This document shows, piece by piece, positions 1 to 9,117 of a stretch of DNA of 64,000 bases (its first letter is position 1; every line of letters begins with the position of its first letter). The position numbers were made by a program, and so were the translations under genes. The notes under the pieces are model-generated. The model made no database searches. It saw only the letters and a program-made list of their open reading frames with translations, and was not told the origin of the DNA. Origin of the DNA: Photobacterium atrarenae (GTDB taxonomy: Bacteria; Pseudomonadota; Gammaproteobacteria; Enterobacterales; Vibrionaceae); the NCBI RefSeq assembly GCF_024380015.1, contig NZ_CP101509.1, positions 744,001-808,000 of the forward strand, in the 5' to 3' direction.

Positions 1-5
1 CACCC

Positions 6-356
6 ATGACTCAAATCATCAGAAAGCACACCAACCAACGCATGAGTAAAATCGTGATCCACAATGACACGGTTTATCTGTGTGGCCAGGTGGGTGTTGC
101 CGGCACCAGTGTTGCCGAGCAAACCGCCGAAGCCCTGCGCCGGGTCGAAGCGCTACTGCTCGAAGCCGGCTCTGATAAAAACCATATCCTGCAAACCACG
201 GTTTGGCTGGCCGACATGAAGGATTTTGCCGAAATGAACGCGGTGTGGGATGCGTGGTTTGAAGAAGGCTTCCAGCCGGCACGCGCTTGCGGCGAAGCTG
301 CGCTGGCCCGCCCGGAGCTGAAAGTCGAGCTGCTGGTCACGGCTGCGGTTAAATAG
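6..356 (+). CDS. RidA family enamine/imine deaminase (copy 1)
   Basis: A 116-aa protein of the YjgF/RidA family, whose members hydrolyse reactive enamine and imine intermediates released by PLP enzymes or amino-acid oxidases. Visible family features are the N-terminal segment [16 protein letters not shown], the central Asp/Asn-rich [16 protein letters not shown] stretch and the C-terminal [24 protein letters not shown], which carries the substrate-binding Arg. Length is slightly short for the family (about 125-130 aa). The gene lies six bases from the window edge, so its promoter and any upstream partner are not visible. It is a close paralogue of the RidA gene at 4913-5269. The soluble cytosolic role is inferred from the family. 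Confidence 0.9.
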   Translation: MTQIIRKHTNQRMSKIVIHNDTVYLCGQVGVAGTSVAEQTAEALRRVEALLLEAGSDKNHILQTTVWLADMKDFAEMNAVWDAWFEEGFQPARACGEAALARPELKVELLVTAAVK

Positions 357-375
357 TAAGTCCCCAACTCCAGCT

Positions 376-422
376 GCTGCGTGGCGATATGCCTCCTAAA
401 TGGGTTCAACCCGCCACGCAGC
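376..422 (+). terminator. Hairpin after ridA copy 1
   Basis: Eleven-bp perfect inverted repeat (GCTGCGTGGCG / CGCCACGCAGC) with a 19-nt loop, 20 bases after the ridA stop codon. The following run is only GTTTCC, so it is a weak intrinsic terminator candidate between the converging ridA and MocR genes. Confidence 0.4.
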
Positions 423-591
423 GTTTCCATCAGCCAAACTAGATCGACCAGCCTAGATCATCCATACGCACTCGTCCAACCGAGAGCACCAACAATGGCT
501 CAGCCGACTCACGCCACCCACCCCAGATCCAACCCAGGTCCAGCCCGGCTCTGATCCTGTCCCGCCAAACCCCGGGCCTTTGCACCGGAGT

Positions 592-1995
592 CTAGATCAA
601 CTGTTTGACCAGCTCACCCAACCGGGCAATTGCCTGTTGGTGGGCATCCGTGAGGGCAAAAGAGGCATTAAACCGGAAACAGTGGTTGAACTGATCACTG
701 GTGGCAAACATTCGGCCGGGCGCAATGCTGATCGTCTCTGCCAACGCCAGATGATACAGCGCCGTGGTATCGACATGCCGCGGTAGTTCGACCCAGAGGA
801 AATAGCCGCCTTCGGCATTATAAATCCGCACGCAATCCGGTAAATGTGCTTTCAGGCAGGCTTCGTTCGCCGCTTTGCGCTGATCCAGCGTACGGCGCAG
901 CAGGCGCAAATGACTGCCGTAATTACGGGTGGTCAGATAATGGACCAGCGCCAGCTGGATCGGCACGCTGGTTGTCAGGGTACTCATCAGCTGAAGTTTC
1001 TGGATCTTAAGCGCCTGCTTCCCGGCGGCCACCCAACCGATGCGAAACCCTTCTACCAGGGTTTTGGAAAACGACGAGCAGTGCGTGAAGCGGCCCTGTG
1101 CGTCAAAGGCTTTGGCCGGTAGCGGCTTGCTGTCACCGACATACAGCTCACTGTAGACATCATCTTCTATCAGATGGACCTGATACTTGTTCAGCAGCGC
1201 GGCCAGTTGCTGTTTTTTCTCCACCGACAGGGAATAACCGAGCGGGTTCTGAAGGTTGGTCATCAGCCAGCAGGCCCGCACCGGATGGGTTTGCAGCGCC
1301 CGCTCCAGCGACCCCAGATCGATCCCCTCGCCGGGATGGGTACGCACCGCAATCGCCTTCAGTCCCAGATTCTCCAGCGACTGCAACGCGCCGTAGAACG
1401 TCGGCGACTCGACCACCACCCAGTCGCCCGGCCGGGTGACCGCCCGCAAGCTCAGGTTCAGCGCTTCCAGGCCCCCGGCGGTGATCACAATCTCATCCGG
1501 GGAAATATTCATCCCCTGCGCCGCGTAGCGTTTGGCGATCAGGTGGCGCAGCTCATCGTTACCCGGCGGCAGATTATCCACCACGCTGGAAAGCGGCATG
1601 GTGCGCACCGCCGCGGTCAGTGACTTGTTGACCTGATGACGCGGTGCGAGCGCCGGATCAAGATACGCGTGGCCGAAGCTGGCCATACGCGGGTTACGGC
1701 TGGCCTGAAGCACATCAAAAATAAAATCGTTCACATCAACCGATTCGGTCGGCTGCACCGCCATGGTGTCCTGAACCTGTTGCGCCATTTTCGGCGCCAC
1801 CCGATAACCGGAGCGGGGATAAGACACCACCCAGCCCTGGCTTTCCAGCACCTGATAAGCCTGCAAGACAGTCATCAGGCTCATCCCGGCATGTTCGGCC
1901 TGTTTGCGCAGCGACGGCAGCTTATCCCCCGCCAGCCAGACGCCGGTATGGATTTGCTGCTGGATCTGGCTGACCAGTTGTTCATATTTCGCCAT
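592..1995 (-). CDS. MocR/PdxR-type GntR regulator with aminotransferase domain
   Basis: A 467-aa fusion of an N-terminal GntR winged helix (about residues 1-70, with LPSLRKQAEHAGMSLMTVLQAYQ as the DNA-reading region) and a fold-type I aminotransferase domain (about 90-465). The PLP lysine is in SSFSKTLVEGFRIGW and the dinucleotide-like EITAGG/QNPLGYS regions are intact. Such proteins sense PLP or an amino-acid aldimine and regulate vitamin B6, amino-acid or D-amino-acid genes. I chose the ATG at 1995 because a GAGGA ribosome site precedes it; a GTG 18 bases upstream would put that site inside the gene. It is divergent from cioA, with about 160 bp between them, so control of cioABX or of itself is possible but not shown. 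Confidence 0.9.
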   Translation of the reverse strand: MAKYEQLVSQIQQQIHTGVWLAGDKLPSLRKQAEHAGMSLMTVLQAYQVLESQGWVVSYPRSGYRVAPKMAQQVQDTMAVQPTESVDVNDFIFDVLQASRNPRMASFGHAYLDPALAPRHQVNKSLTAAVRTMPLSSVVDNLPPGNDELRHLIAKRYAAQGMNISPDEIVITAGGLEALNLSLRAVTRPGDWVVVESPTFYGALQSLENLGLKAIAVRTHPGEGIDLGSLERALQTHPVRACWLMTNLQNPLGYSLSVEKKQQLAALLNKYQVHLIEDDVYSELYVGDSKPLPAKAFDAQGRFTHCSSFSKTLVEGFRIGWVAAGKQALKIQKLQLMSTLTTSVPIQLALVHYLTTRNYGSHLRLLRRTLDQRKAANEACLKAHLPDCVRIYNAEGGYFLWVELPRHVDTTALYHLALAETISIAPGRMFATSDQFNHCFRFNASFALTDAHQQAIARLGELVKQLI

Positions 1996-2157
1996 GACAG
2001 GATTTCCTCGCACAGTGGGCTACAGGGGCAGGCAACAAAAATATAACAAACCATAACACAGATCTGTTATAGATAAAGCGTCCCATTCTGTATCTATGCC
2101 AAACATGTGCTACAGCCTAATATCCCGGCATCATCAATCACAATCGCAGGTCGTCTT
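1996..2157. promoter_or_regulatory. Divergent promoter region, MocR gene / cioA
   Basis: AT-rich spacer between the divergent MocR gene and cioA. It contains an imperfect palindrome around CAGATCTG (about 2056-2073) and two related blocks, CTGTTATAGAT and CTGTATCTATG (about 2065-2099), which could be a direct-repeat operator. MocR proteins commonly bind direct repeats; the assignment here is inference. Confidence 0.35.
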
Positions 2158-3543
2158 ATGTTCGATGTTGATGCGTTTATGCTGGCCCGTGTCCAGTTTG
2201 CTTTCACGGTATCATTCCACATTATTTTCCCCGCCATCACCATAGGCCTCGCCAGCTACCTGGCGGTACTGGAAGGACTCTGGCTCAAAACCCGCAATCC
2301 CGATTACAAAGCCCTCTATCAATTCTGGTCGAAAATCTTCGCCGTCAACTTCGGAATGGGCGTCGTTTCCGGCCTGGTCATGGCTTATCAGTTCGGCACC
2401 AACTGGAGCGGTTTCTCGGAATTTGCCGGGAGCATTACCGGGCCGCTGCTGACCTATGAGGTGCTGACCGCCTTCTTCCTCGAAGCCGGGTTCCTCGGCG
2501 TGATGTTATTCGGCTGGCACCGGGTCGGCGATCGACTTCACTTTTTTGCCACCTGTATGGTCGCGCTCGGCACTCTGATTTCCACCTTCTGGATCCTGGC
2601 CTCGAACAGCTGGATGCACACCCCGCAGGGCCACGAGATCATCAACGGCCAGGTGGTGCCGGTGGACTGGCTGGCGGTGATTTTCAACCCGTCCTTCCCG
2701 TACCGCTTGTTCCACATGGTCGTCGCGGCATTCCTGAGCAGCGCGCTGTTTGTCGGCGCCTCCGCAGCCTGGCATTTGCTCAAGGGCAACCGGAGTTCTG
2801 CCATCAAGCGGATGTTTTCCATGTCGCTGTGGATGCTGGCCATCACCGCACCAATCCAGGCGGTGATCGGCGATCTGCACGGGCTCAATACCCTGGTTTA
2901 CCAGCCTGCCAAAATCGCAGCGATTGAGGGGCACTGGGACAACAGCGACGGCGAGCCGACACCGTTGATCCTGTTCGGGATGCCGAACATGGACACCGAG
3001 CAGACCGACTACAAAATCGAAATCCCCTATCTGGCCAGCCTGATCCTGACCCACAGCTGGGACCAGCAGATCCCGGCCCTGAGAGACTTTGCCCCCGAAG
3101 ATCGGCCGAACGCCCCGGTGGTGTTCTGGTCATTCCGCATCATGGTCGCGCTGGGGCTGCTGATGATCCTGCAGGGCCTGATCGGCCTCTGGCTGCGCCG
3201 CAAAGGGACGCTTTATCACAATCAGACCTTCCTCAAATTTGTCCTGCTGATGGGCCCCTCCGGCCTCATCGCCATCCTGGCCGGGTGGGTGACCACCGAA
3301 GTCGGCCGCCAGCCCTGGGTGGTCCACGGGTTGCAACGCACCAAGGATGCGGTATCGGCCCACAGCGAGCTGCACATGAGCATCAGCCTGCTGACTTTCT
3401 TCGTGGTCTATTCCCTGGTGTTCGGGATCGGGTATGTCTATCTCATTCACCAAATCAAACAAGGCCCGGATCACAACGGTGACGCCGAACCCGGTGATGC
3501 CCTCCCTGACCACGAACCGCTGTCGATTTCCGGCCGCGTGTAA
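2158..3543 (+). CDS. cioA: Cyanide-insensitive bd-type quinol oxidase subunit I
   Basis: A 461-aa membrane protein, subunit I of a cytochrome bd family terminal oxidase that oxidises quinol and reduces oxygen to water without proton pumping. The start MFDVDAFMLARVQFAFTVSFH gives the haem-ligand His of helix I, and GWVVTEVGRQPW near the C-terminus is the family signature. The periplasmic Q-loop is short, and the chain is shorter than E. coli CydA (about 520 aa), which is characteristic of the CIO subgroup. I chose ATG 2158 (AGG eight bases upstream) over an earlier GTG at 2107, because the family begins here. It is the first gene of a three-gene operon. Confidence 0.93.
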   Translation: MFDVDAFMLARVQFAFTVSFHIIFPAITIGLASYLAVLEGLWLKTRNPDYKALYQFWSKIFAVNFGMGVVSGLVMAYQFGTNWSGFSEFAGSITGPLLTYEVLTAFFLEAGFLGVMLFGWHRVGDRLHFFATCMVALGTLISTFWILASNSWMHTPQGHEIINGQVVPVDWLAVIFNPSFPYRLFHMVVAAFLSSALFVGASAAWHLLKGNRSSAIKRMFSMSLWMLAITAPIQAVIGDLHGLNTLVYQPAKIAAIEGHWDNSDGEPTPLILFGMPNMDTEQTDYKIEIPYLASLILTHSWDQQIPALRDFAPEDRPNAPVVFWSFRIMVALGLLMILQGLIGLWLRRKGTLYHNQTFLKFVLLMGPSGLIAILAGWVTTEVGRQPWVVHGLQRTKDAVSAHSELHMSISLLTFFVVYSLVFGIGYVYLIHQIKQGPDHNGDAEPGDALPDHEPLSISGRV

Positions 3544-3572
3544 CACCCGGCTTATTTGAGAAGGAGAACCCC

Positions 3573-4580
3573 ATGGGTATTGAACTTGCCGTGATCTGGT
3601 TCGGCATTATTATTTTCGCCACCCTGATGTATATCACCATGGACGGCTTTGATTTGGGCATCGGGATCCTGATGCCGCTGGTCCGCGACAAAGACGATCG
3701 GGACTTGATGGTCAACACCGTCGCCCCGGTCTGGGACGGCAATGAGACCTGGCTGGTGCTCGGCGGCGCCGGGCTGTTCGGTGCATTCCCGCTGGCTTAC
3801 GCGGTGATCGTCGACGCCCTGACCATCCCGCTTTCCATCATGCTGATTGCCCTGATCTTCCGAGGTGTGGCCTTTGAGTTTCGTTTCAAGGCGCTGCCAA
3901 ACCACCGCGCCTTCTGGGACAAAGCGTTTATCATCGGCTCGATCGTCGCCACCTTCTGCCAGGGCGTGACCGTCGGCGCGGTAATCCAGGGCTTCCCGGT
4001 CGTCGGACGCAGTTTTGCCGGCGGCGCGTTTGACTGGCTGACACCGTTCACGCTCTTTTGCGGCCTGGGGCTCGTGGTGACTTACGCCCTGCTGGGCGCC
4101 ACCTGGCTGATCAAAAAAACTGAAGGCGACCTCCAGCGCCGGATGTATCAGGCCACCACGCCGCTGCTGGCCGCCTTTGCGATTGCCATAGTTGTCGTCA
4201 GCCTGTGGACGCCGCTGGCCTATCCGCAGATTGCCGAGCGGTGGTTCAGCCTGCCGAACCTGTACTTCCTGGCACCGGTACCGCTGCTTTCCCTGTTCTG
4301 CCTGTGGCGGATCACCACGGCGGTGAAACGCGGCGGACAAACCAGCCCATTCGTGATGGCGCTGCTGCTGACATTCCTCGGGTTCAGCGGCTTAGGGATC
4401 AGCCTGTGGCCGAATATCATTCCGCCGGAAATCAGCATCTGGGAAGCTGCCGCACCACCACAAAGCCTGGGATTCATGCTAGTCGGGGCCCTGTTCATCA
4501 TCCCGTTTATTCTGGTGTACACCTACTGGAGCTACTCCGTATTCAGCGGCAAGGTGAAAGCCGGGGAAGCCTATCACTGA
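3573..4580 (+). CDS. cioB: Cyanide-insensitive bd-type quinol oxidase subunit II
   Basis: A 335-aa polytopic protein, subunit II of the bd oxidase encoded by the preceding gene. The opening GIELAVIWFGIIIFATLMYI followed by TMDGFDLGIGIL and WDGNETWLVLGG are hallmark segments of the CydB/CioB family, with about eight or nine membrane spans. A strong ribosome site (AAGGAG) lies seven bases before the ATG and only 29 bp separate it from cioA, so the two are co-transcribed. Subunit II stabilises the haem-bearing subunit I. Confidence 0.93.
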   Translation: MGIELAVIWFGIIIFATLMYITMDGFDLGIGILMPLVRDKDDRDLMVNTVAPVWDGNETWLVLGGAGLFGAFPLAYAVIVDALTIPLSIMLIALIFRGVAFEFRFKALPNHRAFWDKAFIIGSIVATFCQGVTVGAVIQGFPVVGRSFAGGAFDWLTPFTLFCGLGLVVTYALLGATWLIKKTEGDLQRRMYQATTPLLAAFAIAIVVVSLWTPLAYPQIAERWFSLPNLYFLAPVPLLSLFCLWRITTAVKRGGQTSPFVMALLLTFLGFSGLGISLWPNIIPPEISIWEAAAPPQSLGFMLVGALFIIPFILVYTYWSYSVFSGKVKAGEAYH

Positions 4581-4638
4581 TGCGCTTCGTCCACAGCACC
4601 GCCTGATATGACAATGTAATTGCAGAAAAGGAGGAATT

Positions 4639-4791
4639 ATGGAGAAAGTGACCACCCCAAAACCGGGCATGAAGCAACCGTTGAAGCAGTGGTCCTGGCT
4701 GATCTTGATTTGGGTGGGGAGTGTCGCCTCACTGGCGCTGGTATCCTTCGGATTCCGCGCCCTGATGCAAGCCGCCGGATTTAAGTCCTGA
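4639..4791 (+). CDS. DUF2474-like small subunit of the CIO oxidase
   Basis: A 50-aa protein beginning MEKVTTPKPGMKQPLKQW, with one transmembrane helix (about residues 18-42, SWLILIWVGSVASLALVSFG). A strong AAGGAGG ribosome site lies directly upstream. Small single-span DUF2474 proteins are commonly encoded next to cioAB and are thought to be the analogue of CydX, needed for stability of the oxidase. Position, length and topology all fit. The family assignment is from pattern, not a search. Confidence 0.8.
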   Translation: MEKVTTPKPGMKQPLKQWSWLILIWVGSVASLALVSFGFRALMQAAGFKS

Positions 4792-4802
4792 GGGATCCGC
4801 AG

Positions 4803-4844
4803 GAGTGACGACGCCAGTAGGTTGGTCTGCTTGGGTCGTCACTC
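4803..4844 (+). terminator. Hairpin closing the cio operon
   Basis: Ten-bp perfect inverted repeat (GAGTGACGAC / GTCGTCACTC) with a 22-nt loop, starting 12 bases after the last cio gene. There is no T-run. It also marks the point where base composition shifts from GC-rich to AT-rich. Confidence 0.4.
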
Positions 4845-4912
4845 ACCGCTGGAGAATTCTCATTTTCAGAGCATTAAATCACGACAAGTGCTTATGAGTG
4901 TCTACTGGGGCG

Positions 4913-5269
4913 CTATTCGCTTTTCAGTGCGGCTGTCACAATGACCTCAAACTTGAGTTCTGGACTGGCAAGCTTTGCTTCACCACAGGCTCTAGCGGGA
5001 GCTGATCCGGGTTCAAACCAGTTGTCCCAAACATCATTCATGGCAGAAAAGTCATCCATATCTGAGAGCCAGACAATGGCTTGAAGGATGTGCTTTCTAT
5101 CACTGCCAGCTTCTTCAAGAAGTCTATCAACTCGTGTCAGCGCTTCACGAGTTTGCGCTTCGATAGTGTCACCACGATTGCCAACCTGGCCACACAAATA
5201 AACGGTGTTGTTGTGAGTGACAATTTTGCTCATGCGGTCATTGATATGCTTGCGGATAATATGAGTCAT
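4913..5269 (-). CDS. RidA family enamine/imine deaminase (copy 2)
   Basis: A 118-aa RidA/YjgF protein, closely related to the copy at the window start ([16 protein letters not shown] against [16 protein letters not shown]). It is the last gene of a minus-strand operon: symporter, 33-aa peptide, D-amino-acid dehydrogenase, DMT transporter, RidA. RidA hydrolyses 2-imino acids, the direct product of D-amino-acid dehydrogenases, so linkage to the DadA-like enzyme is functionally coherent. I chose ATG 5269 with AGGA eight bases upstream, over an in-frame TTG at 5293. The codons are more AT-rich than those of copy 1, so this is a diverged or imported paralogue, not a recent duplicate. Confidence 0.9.
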   Translation of the reverse strand: MTHIIRKHINDRMSKIVTHNNTVYLCGQVGNRGDTIEAQTREALTRVDRLLEEAGSDRKHILQAIVWLSDMDDFSAMNDVWDNWFEPGSAPARACGEAKLASPELKFEVIVTAALKSE

Positions 5270-5297
5270 AATCAGTTTCCTTTTGATGTTCAATTTA

Positions 5298-6161
5298 TTA
5301 ATTGGCCAAAAATTGTTTTCTTGCTCGACGGATGAAGGGCAGTAGCCAAATTAGAATAGCGAGCCATATACCAATCATTGAGATCAACATGTCAGAGTTT
5401 AAGTGTTCCTTAAACACAAGATAACCAATCGCAAAATGCAAGGTCGGCTCGATATATTGAATGATACCAATTTGCTGAAGAGGGACACGATTGACCGCCA
5501 AAGTAAGCAGCAACACTGGCACCACTTGAATACCCGTGACAATAACCGCCGTTGATTGCAGATCTAAAAGTGACTCGACTGTCCAATCTGGGTAAAAAAC
5601 CAAAATACACGGAACCAAGATTAGCTGTGCCAAATGCTCAACAGCGATTGATCGGCTACCATGTAATTCAGATTTTTTCCGTAGTACGTAATAAGATGCA
5701 AAAGCGACAGCAATCATCATCGGTAACCACAAGTTTGAAGCGTTATTGATCACCAACCACAGCAACGCCAGTAACATGACACTGATTGCCAACTTTTGTG
5801 TTCGTGACAGAGGTTCAGAAAAAAACAACGCAGATACGGCAATCACCAATAACGGGCAGATGAAGTACGCCAGACTTGAACTGAGTACTAAGTTATTTGT
5901 TAGCGCATAGATAAATCCATACCACGAAATGTTGAGCACCAACCCAGCCAGAGCGGTATACCCCAGAGAAGGTAATGAAATCCGATTTAATTGACCAAAA
6001 TTAAAGCCACTTAGCTTTAATGCCCCTAAAACAAAACCACATTGCCACAGGATACGTAGGGCCATCATGTGCATGATGCTGTCTATTTCGACATAGTGAA
6101 AATAGAGTGGAGCGATCCCCCACAATATAAATGCACCGATAACGAGAAACTGCCCAAGCAT
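5298..6161 (-). CDS. EamA/RarD-like DMT-superfamily transporter
   Basis: A 287-aa inner-membrane protein with about ten predicted helices, of the RarD-like branch of the drug/metabolite transporter superfamily. Typical segments are FLVIGAFILWGIAPLYFHYV at the N-terminus and QQIGIIQYIEPTLHFAIGYLVF in the eighth to ninth helix region. Its start codon directly abuts the stop codon of the dehydrogenase gene, so it is translated in the same operon. Substrate is unknown; export of an amino acid or keto acid is a reasonable guess from context. Confidence 0.85.
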   Translation of the reverse strand: MLGQFLVIGAFILWGIAPLYFHYVEIDSIMHMMALRILWQCGFVLGALKLSGFNFGQLNRISLPSLGYTALAGLVLNISWYGFIYALTNNLVLSSSLAYFICPLLVIAVSALFFSEPLSRTQKLAISVMLLALLWLVINNASNLWLPMMIAVAFASYYVLRKKSELHGSRSIAVEHLAQLILVPCILVFYPDWTVESLLDLQSTAVIVTGIQVVPVLLLTLAVNRVPLQQIGIIQYIEPTLHFAIGYLVFKEHLNSDMLISMIGIWLAILIWLLPFIRRARKQFLAN

Positions 6162-7400
6162 TTAAAACCTCTCTAGTGAATACGCTTTGCCCAGATCTTT
6201 ATCTGCATTGCCTCGAATCATCTCTTTTATAAACTGACCGGAAAATGCGGCCATTGTGAGCCCGAGATGCCCATGACCGAAACATACACTCACGCGCTGC
6301 ATACTCGGGAGGCGACTAATGACAGGGATACCATCCGGTGACGAGTGACGAACCCCCATCCACTTTGAACGTGTCTTCGCATCTTGAGTAAACAATGCTT
6401 TGCTCCACACCTCTAACAATTGATGGTGTTGGTGCCTTGTCTTTCGAGCACGGTCGGCAAACTCTGTGGTTCCCGCCAGGCGAATCGCATCAGACATTGG
6501 GGTTGCAAAGAAATACTTGCCCTGCCATCCAATGGGGCGATTAATTTGGAGCTCAGTAGCATCCAATTCAATGTGGTAGCCACGCTCACTCACAACCGGA
6601 ATTTGGACTCCATAAGTGTCCAATAATTGATTTGTCCCGATTCCGGCACAGAGCACCAGCTCGTCGCCTTTGATTTGCTGGCTGTTTGTTTTCACCCAGA
6701 CAGATTGACCGTCTTGCTCAAACGCCAATACGGCTTCGTCAATATACTTAAAACCAGAGTGTAAATTTAATCTTCTAAATAGCGCTTCAGCGTGTTTTTC
6801 TGGGCTCAACAGGCTGCGAGTCTTAGGGTAAAAAATGCCGCCGGTTACACCATCCAGGTTAACGTTTGGCTCTAATGAGTGAACCGTCTCTTTAGAGACG
6901 AATTCACAGTCGATATCAAACTTTTTCTTTTGTGCCACTATTTCTGTAAGGTCGGCTTCGGTTTCAGGACTGTTTTTGTAAAGATGAAGGCACCCGTTTT
7001 CAAGCACCAAATCCTTTAAATGAAGGCGATCTATCTGGTCAATATGAGCTTGCAACGACAAAGATAGCGTTTTTGAAAGCGTCTCTTGATTGCGCGCGAA
7101 GTTGTCACTTAATGCCGCTTGGACAAACTTCATTCCATAATGCATTAACTTGTGGGTGTCTCTGATATCGAGGCTAACACCACTGTGTTTATTCGATAGA
7201 AGAGAAGGAAGTTTACGCAGTGTATCCATGTTCGCCAGGGGTGAGTTCGCATAATCAGCGATTAACCCAGCGTTGCCAAATGAGGTTTGGCTGCCTGGGA
7301 CATTTTCATCAATTAATATAATGCCGTGTCCATCTTGAATTAACGCTTCACACACCGACAACCCAATAACACCTGAACCAACAACAATAACGGTACTCAT
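6162..7400 (-). CDS. DadA-like FAD-dependent D-amino-acid dehydrogenase
   Basis: A 412-aa flavoprotein of the DAO/DadA family. The N-terminal Rossmann motif VVGSGVIGLSVCEAL binds FAD. SQTSFGNAGLI matches the conserved region next to the isoalloxazine, and the C-terminal VCFGHGHLGLTMAAFSG closes the FAD site. DadA-type enzymes oxidise D-amino acids to 2-imino acids at the membrane, feeding electrons to quinones. The substrate could also be a secondary amine such as hydroxyproline. Context (symporter upstream, RidA downstream) supports uptake and oxidative deamination of an amino acid. Confidence 0.85.
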   Translation of the reverse strand: MSTVIVVGSGVIGLSVCEALIQDGHGIILIDENVPGSQTSFGNAGLIADYANSPLANMDTLRKLPSLLSNKHSGVSLDIRDTHKLMHYGMKFVQAALSDNFARNQETLSKTLSLSLQAHIDQIDRLHLKDLVLENGCLHLYKNSPETEADLTEIVAQKKKFDIDCEFVSKETVHSLEPNVNLDGVTGGIFYPKTRSLLSPEKHAEALFRRLNLHSGFKYIDEAVLAFEQDGQSVWVKTNSQQIKGDELVLCAGIGTNQLLDTYGVQIPVVSERGYHIELDATELQINRPIGWQGKYFFATPMSDAIRLAGTTEFADRARKTRHQHHQLLEVWSKALFTQDAKTRSKWMGVRHSSPDGIPVISRLPSMQRVSVCFGHGHLGLTMAAFSGQFIKEMIRGNADKDLGKAYSLERF

Positions 7401-7457
7401 GTGAACGTCCTATATCTGAAAGGGAAGGCGCGCAACCGGTACGTTGCGCGCAAGAGA

Positions 7458-7559
7458 TTAGTTTTCTTTGTAAAACTTGATGGCTTTCACTGCGATATAG
7501 AACACGGTTACCATAGAGATGACCACTGAACCATAAACAGCTAAGTTAAATAACATCAT
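7458..7559 (-). CDS. 33-aa single-span peptide, probable symporter accessory protein
   Basis: A 33-codon ORF starting MMLFNLAVYGSVVISMVTVF and ending KAIKFYKEN: one hydrophobic helix (about residues 3-24) followed by a basic tail. The ribosome site GGAGAAACGTC sits between the symporter stop codon and this ATG, so the only sequence separating the genes is the translation signal. Very short proteins encoded directly after sodium:solute symporters are known as symporter small accessory proteins. That role is inferred from size, topology and position. Confidence 0.7.
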   Translation of the reverse strand: MMLFNLAVYGSVVISMVTVFYIAVKAIKFYKEN

Positions 7560-7570
7560 GACGTTTCTCC

Positions 7571-8980
7571 TTACTTAACGTTGCTCGCCATTAGGGTCGG
7601 TTTCTGACTGAATAGTTTTCGTGATGTAATGAAGACCGAAATGTTAGCAACGACACCTGCAATAAGCGCTGACAGTCCGGTGATACCTTGAAGATCCCAA
7701 GGACCCCACTTCCAGCATGACGTCACGACAGCGCCGGCTAGAATGGCCAGGATGGCGGAACGGTTGCACTTAATGTCCAACAGCACACCGGCCATAAAAG
7801 GAATCAAGATGGTTGGCGCCCAAAGTGCGTAACTCATGAGTAGCGCATCAATGATATCGGTCGCCATCAGCGCAAATGCGATAGCACCAAGACCAATGAC
7901 AAGGTTTACCCCACGCTCTAGTTTCAGTTTTTTCTCTTCAGGGCAGTTTGGTTCATAAAAGCGGGTGTAGATGTCTTTTACAAAAACGACCGATGCTGAG
8001 TTGAGGTAAGAGTCGGCAGTCGACATCACAACAGCCAGTAAGGAAGCCAGTACTAAACCAGTAAGACCTACAGGCAGCGCATTACGAATCAGTGTCGGAA
8101 GTGCTTGGTCTGGTGAGGTATCTGGATACAAGACAAAAGATATGATGCCGATCGTTGAACTGACAAAACAAAACAGAACACCAAATGCGCCAGCAACGGT
8201 ATAGCCAATCTTAGCATTGCGTGAGTCTGGCGCCGCTAATGCGCGCTGAGTATACGGTGGAACCAAAGTCTCGCCGAGAAGGAAAGCAATAAAGATAGAA
8301 AGAAAAACGCCCCAGCTGTATTCCCCCATCACAGAAAAGTGCAGTTCAGGAATACTTGCGACTAAGTTACCTGGTCCTCCGACCAACTCTATGCCAATGT
8401 ACATCGTTAGTGGTAAGAAAAAGCCAAGCATCACGAATTGGATAACATCCGTTTGTATAACCGCCCACATTCCCCCCATGGTGGAGTACACAAGCACCAC
8501 AACCATCCCAATGACAATACCTGTCACGACGTCGACACCCAGTAAAATGTTAAATACCGTGCCAATGGCAAGGGCTTGAGCACCTAAAATACCGACACAG
8601 AATAAAAGTGAGAAAACACCGGTAAAGATTCGTGCAGGCACGCCGTAGTGATACTCCATAATGTCACCGACGGTATGAGCATCTTTATATTTCTTCAATT
8701 TGGGCGCAATGAAAACGCCAACAATCATGGTAGCGATTGGGAAAGCCATCGCGGCAAACATGAATGCATAGCCATGATCAAATGTTTGACCTGCACGGCC
8801 CATCGATGCCCCTCCGCCAAGAAATGATGCGGCAAGCGTCGCGAATAGTATTGGCCAAGTGATTTTGTTTCCAGCGACAGCAAAGTCGTTGCTGCTTTGT
8901 ACTTTTTTAGAGCTGCGGTAGCCGATATATAACATCGCAATGAAGTATATGGCGATACCTGCCAAATCGAGGATATGCAC
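7571..8980 (-). CDS. Sodium:solute symporter (SSS family)
   Basis: A 469-aa transporter with about 13 membrane spans of the SSS family, driving substrate uptake with sodium. It opens with LDLAGIAIYFIAMLYIGYRS and contains the family segments AASFLGGGASMGRAG and VLASLLAVVMSTADSYLNSAS, the latter in the sodium-site helix. Translation starts at a GTG with AAGGAG seven bases upstream. It is the first gene of the minus-strand D-amino-acid operon and is divergent from a LysR gene. The likely substrate is the amino acid oxidised by the downstream dehydrogenase; this is inference. Confidence 0.9.
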   Translation of the reverse strand: MHILDLAGIAIYFIAMLYIGYRSSKKVQSSNDFAVAGNKITWPILFATLAASFLGGGASMGRAGQTFDHGYAFMFAAMAFPIATMIVGVFIAPKLKKYKDAHTVGDIMEYHYGVPARIFTGVFSLLFCVGILGAQALAIGTVFNILLGVDVVTGIVIGMVVVLVYSTMGGMWAVIQTDVIQFVMLGFFLPLTMYIGIELVGGPGNLVASIPELHFSVMGEYSWGVFLSIFIAFLLGETLVPPYTQRALAAPDSRNAKIGYTVAGAFGVLFCFVSSTIGIISFVLYPDTSPDQALPTLIRNALPVGLTGLVLASLLAVVMSTADSYLNSASVVFVKDIYTRFYEPNCPEEKKLKLERGVNLVIGLGAIAFALMATDIIDALLMSYALWAPTILIPFMAGVLLDIKCNRSAILAILAGAVVTSCWKWGPWDLQGITGLSALIAGVVANISVFITSRKLFSQKPTLMASNVK

Positions 8981-9117
8981 ACTGATCTCCTTTCTGTGTC
9001 GTATTGAGTGAACGCATGTTTATGCTGGAGAGCAGTATTGATTATTTAACATGTAACAACAATGGTGTAACATTTATATCTACATAAATACATCTTATAC
9101 CCTACTTTGGTACTACA

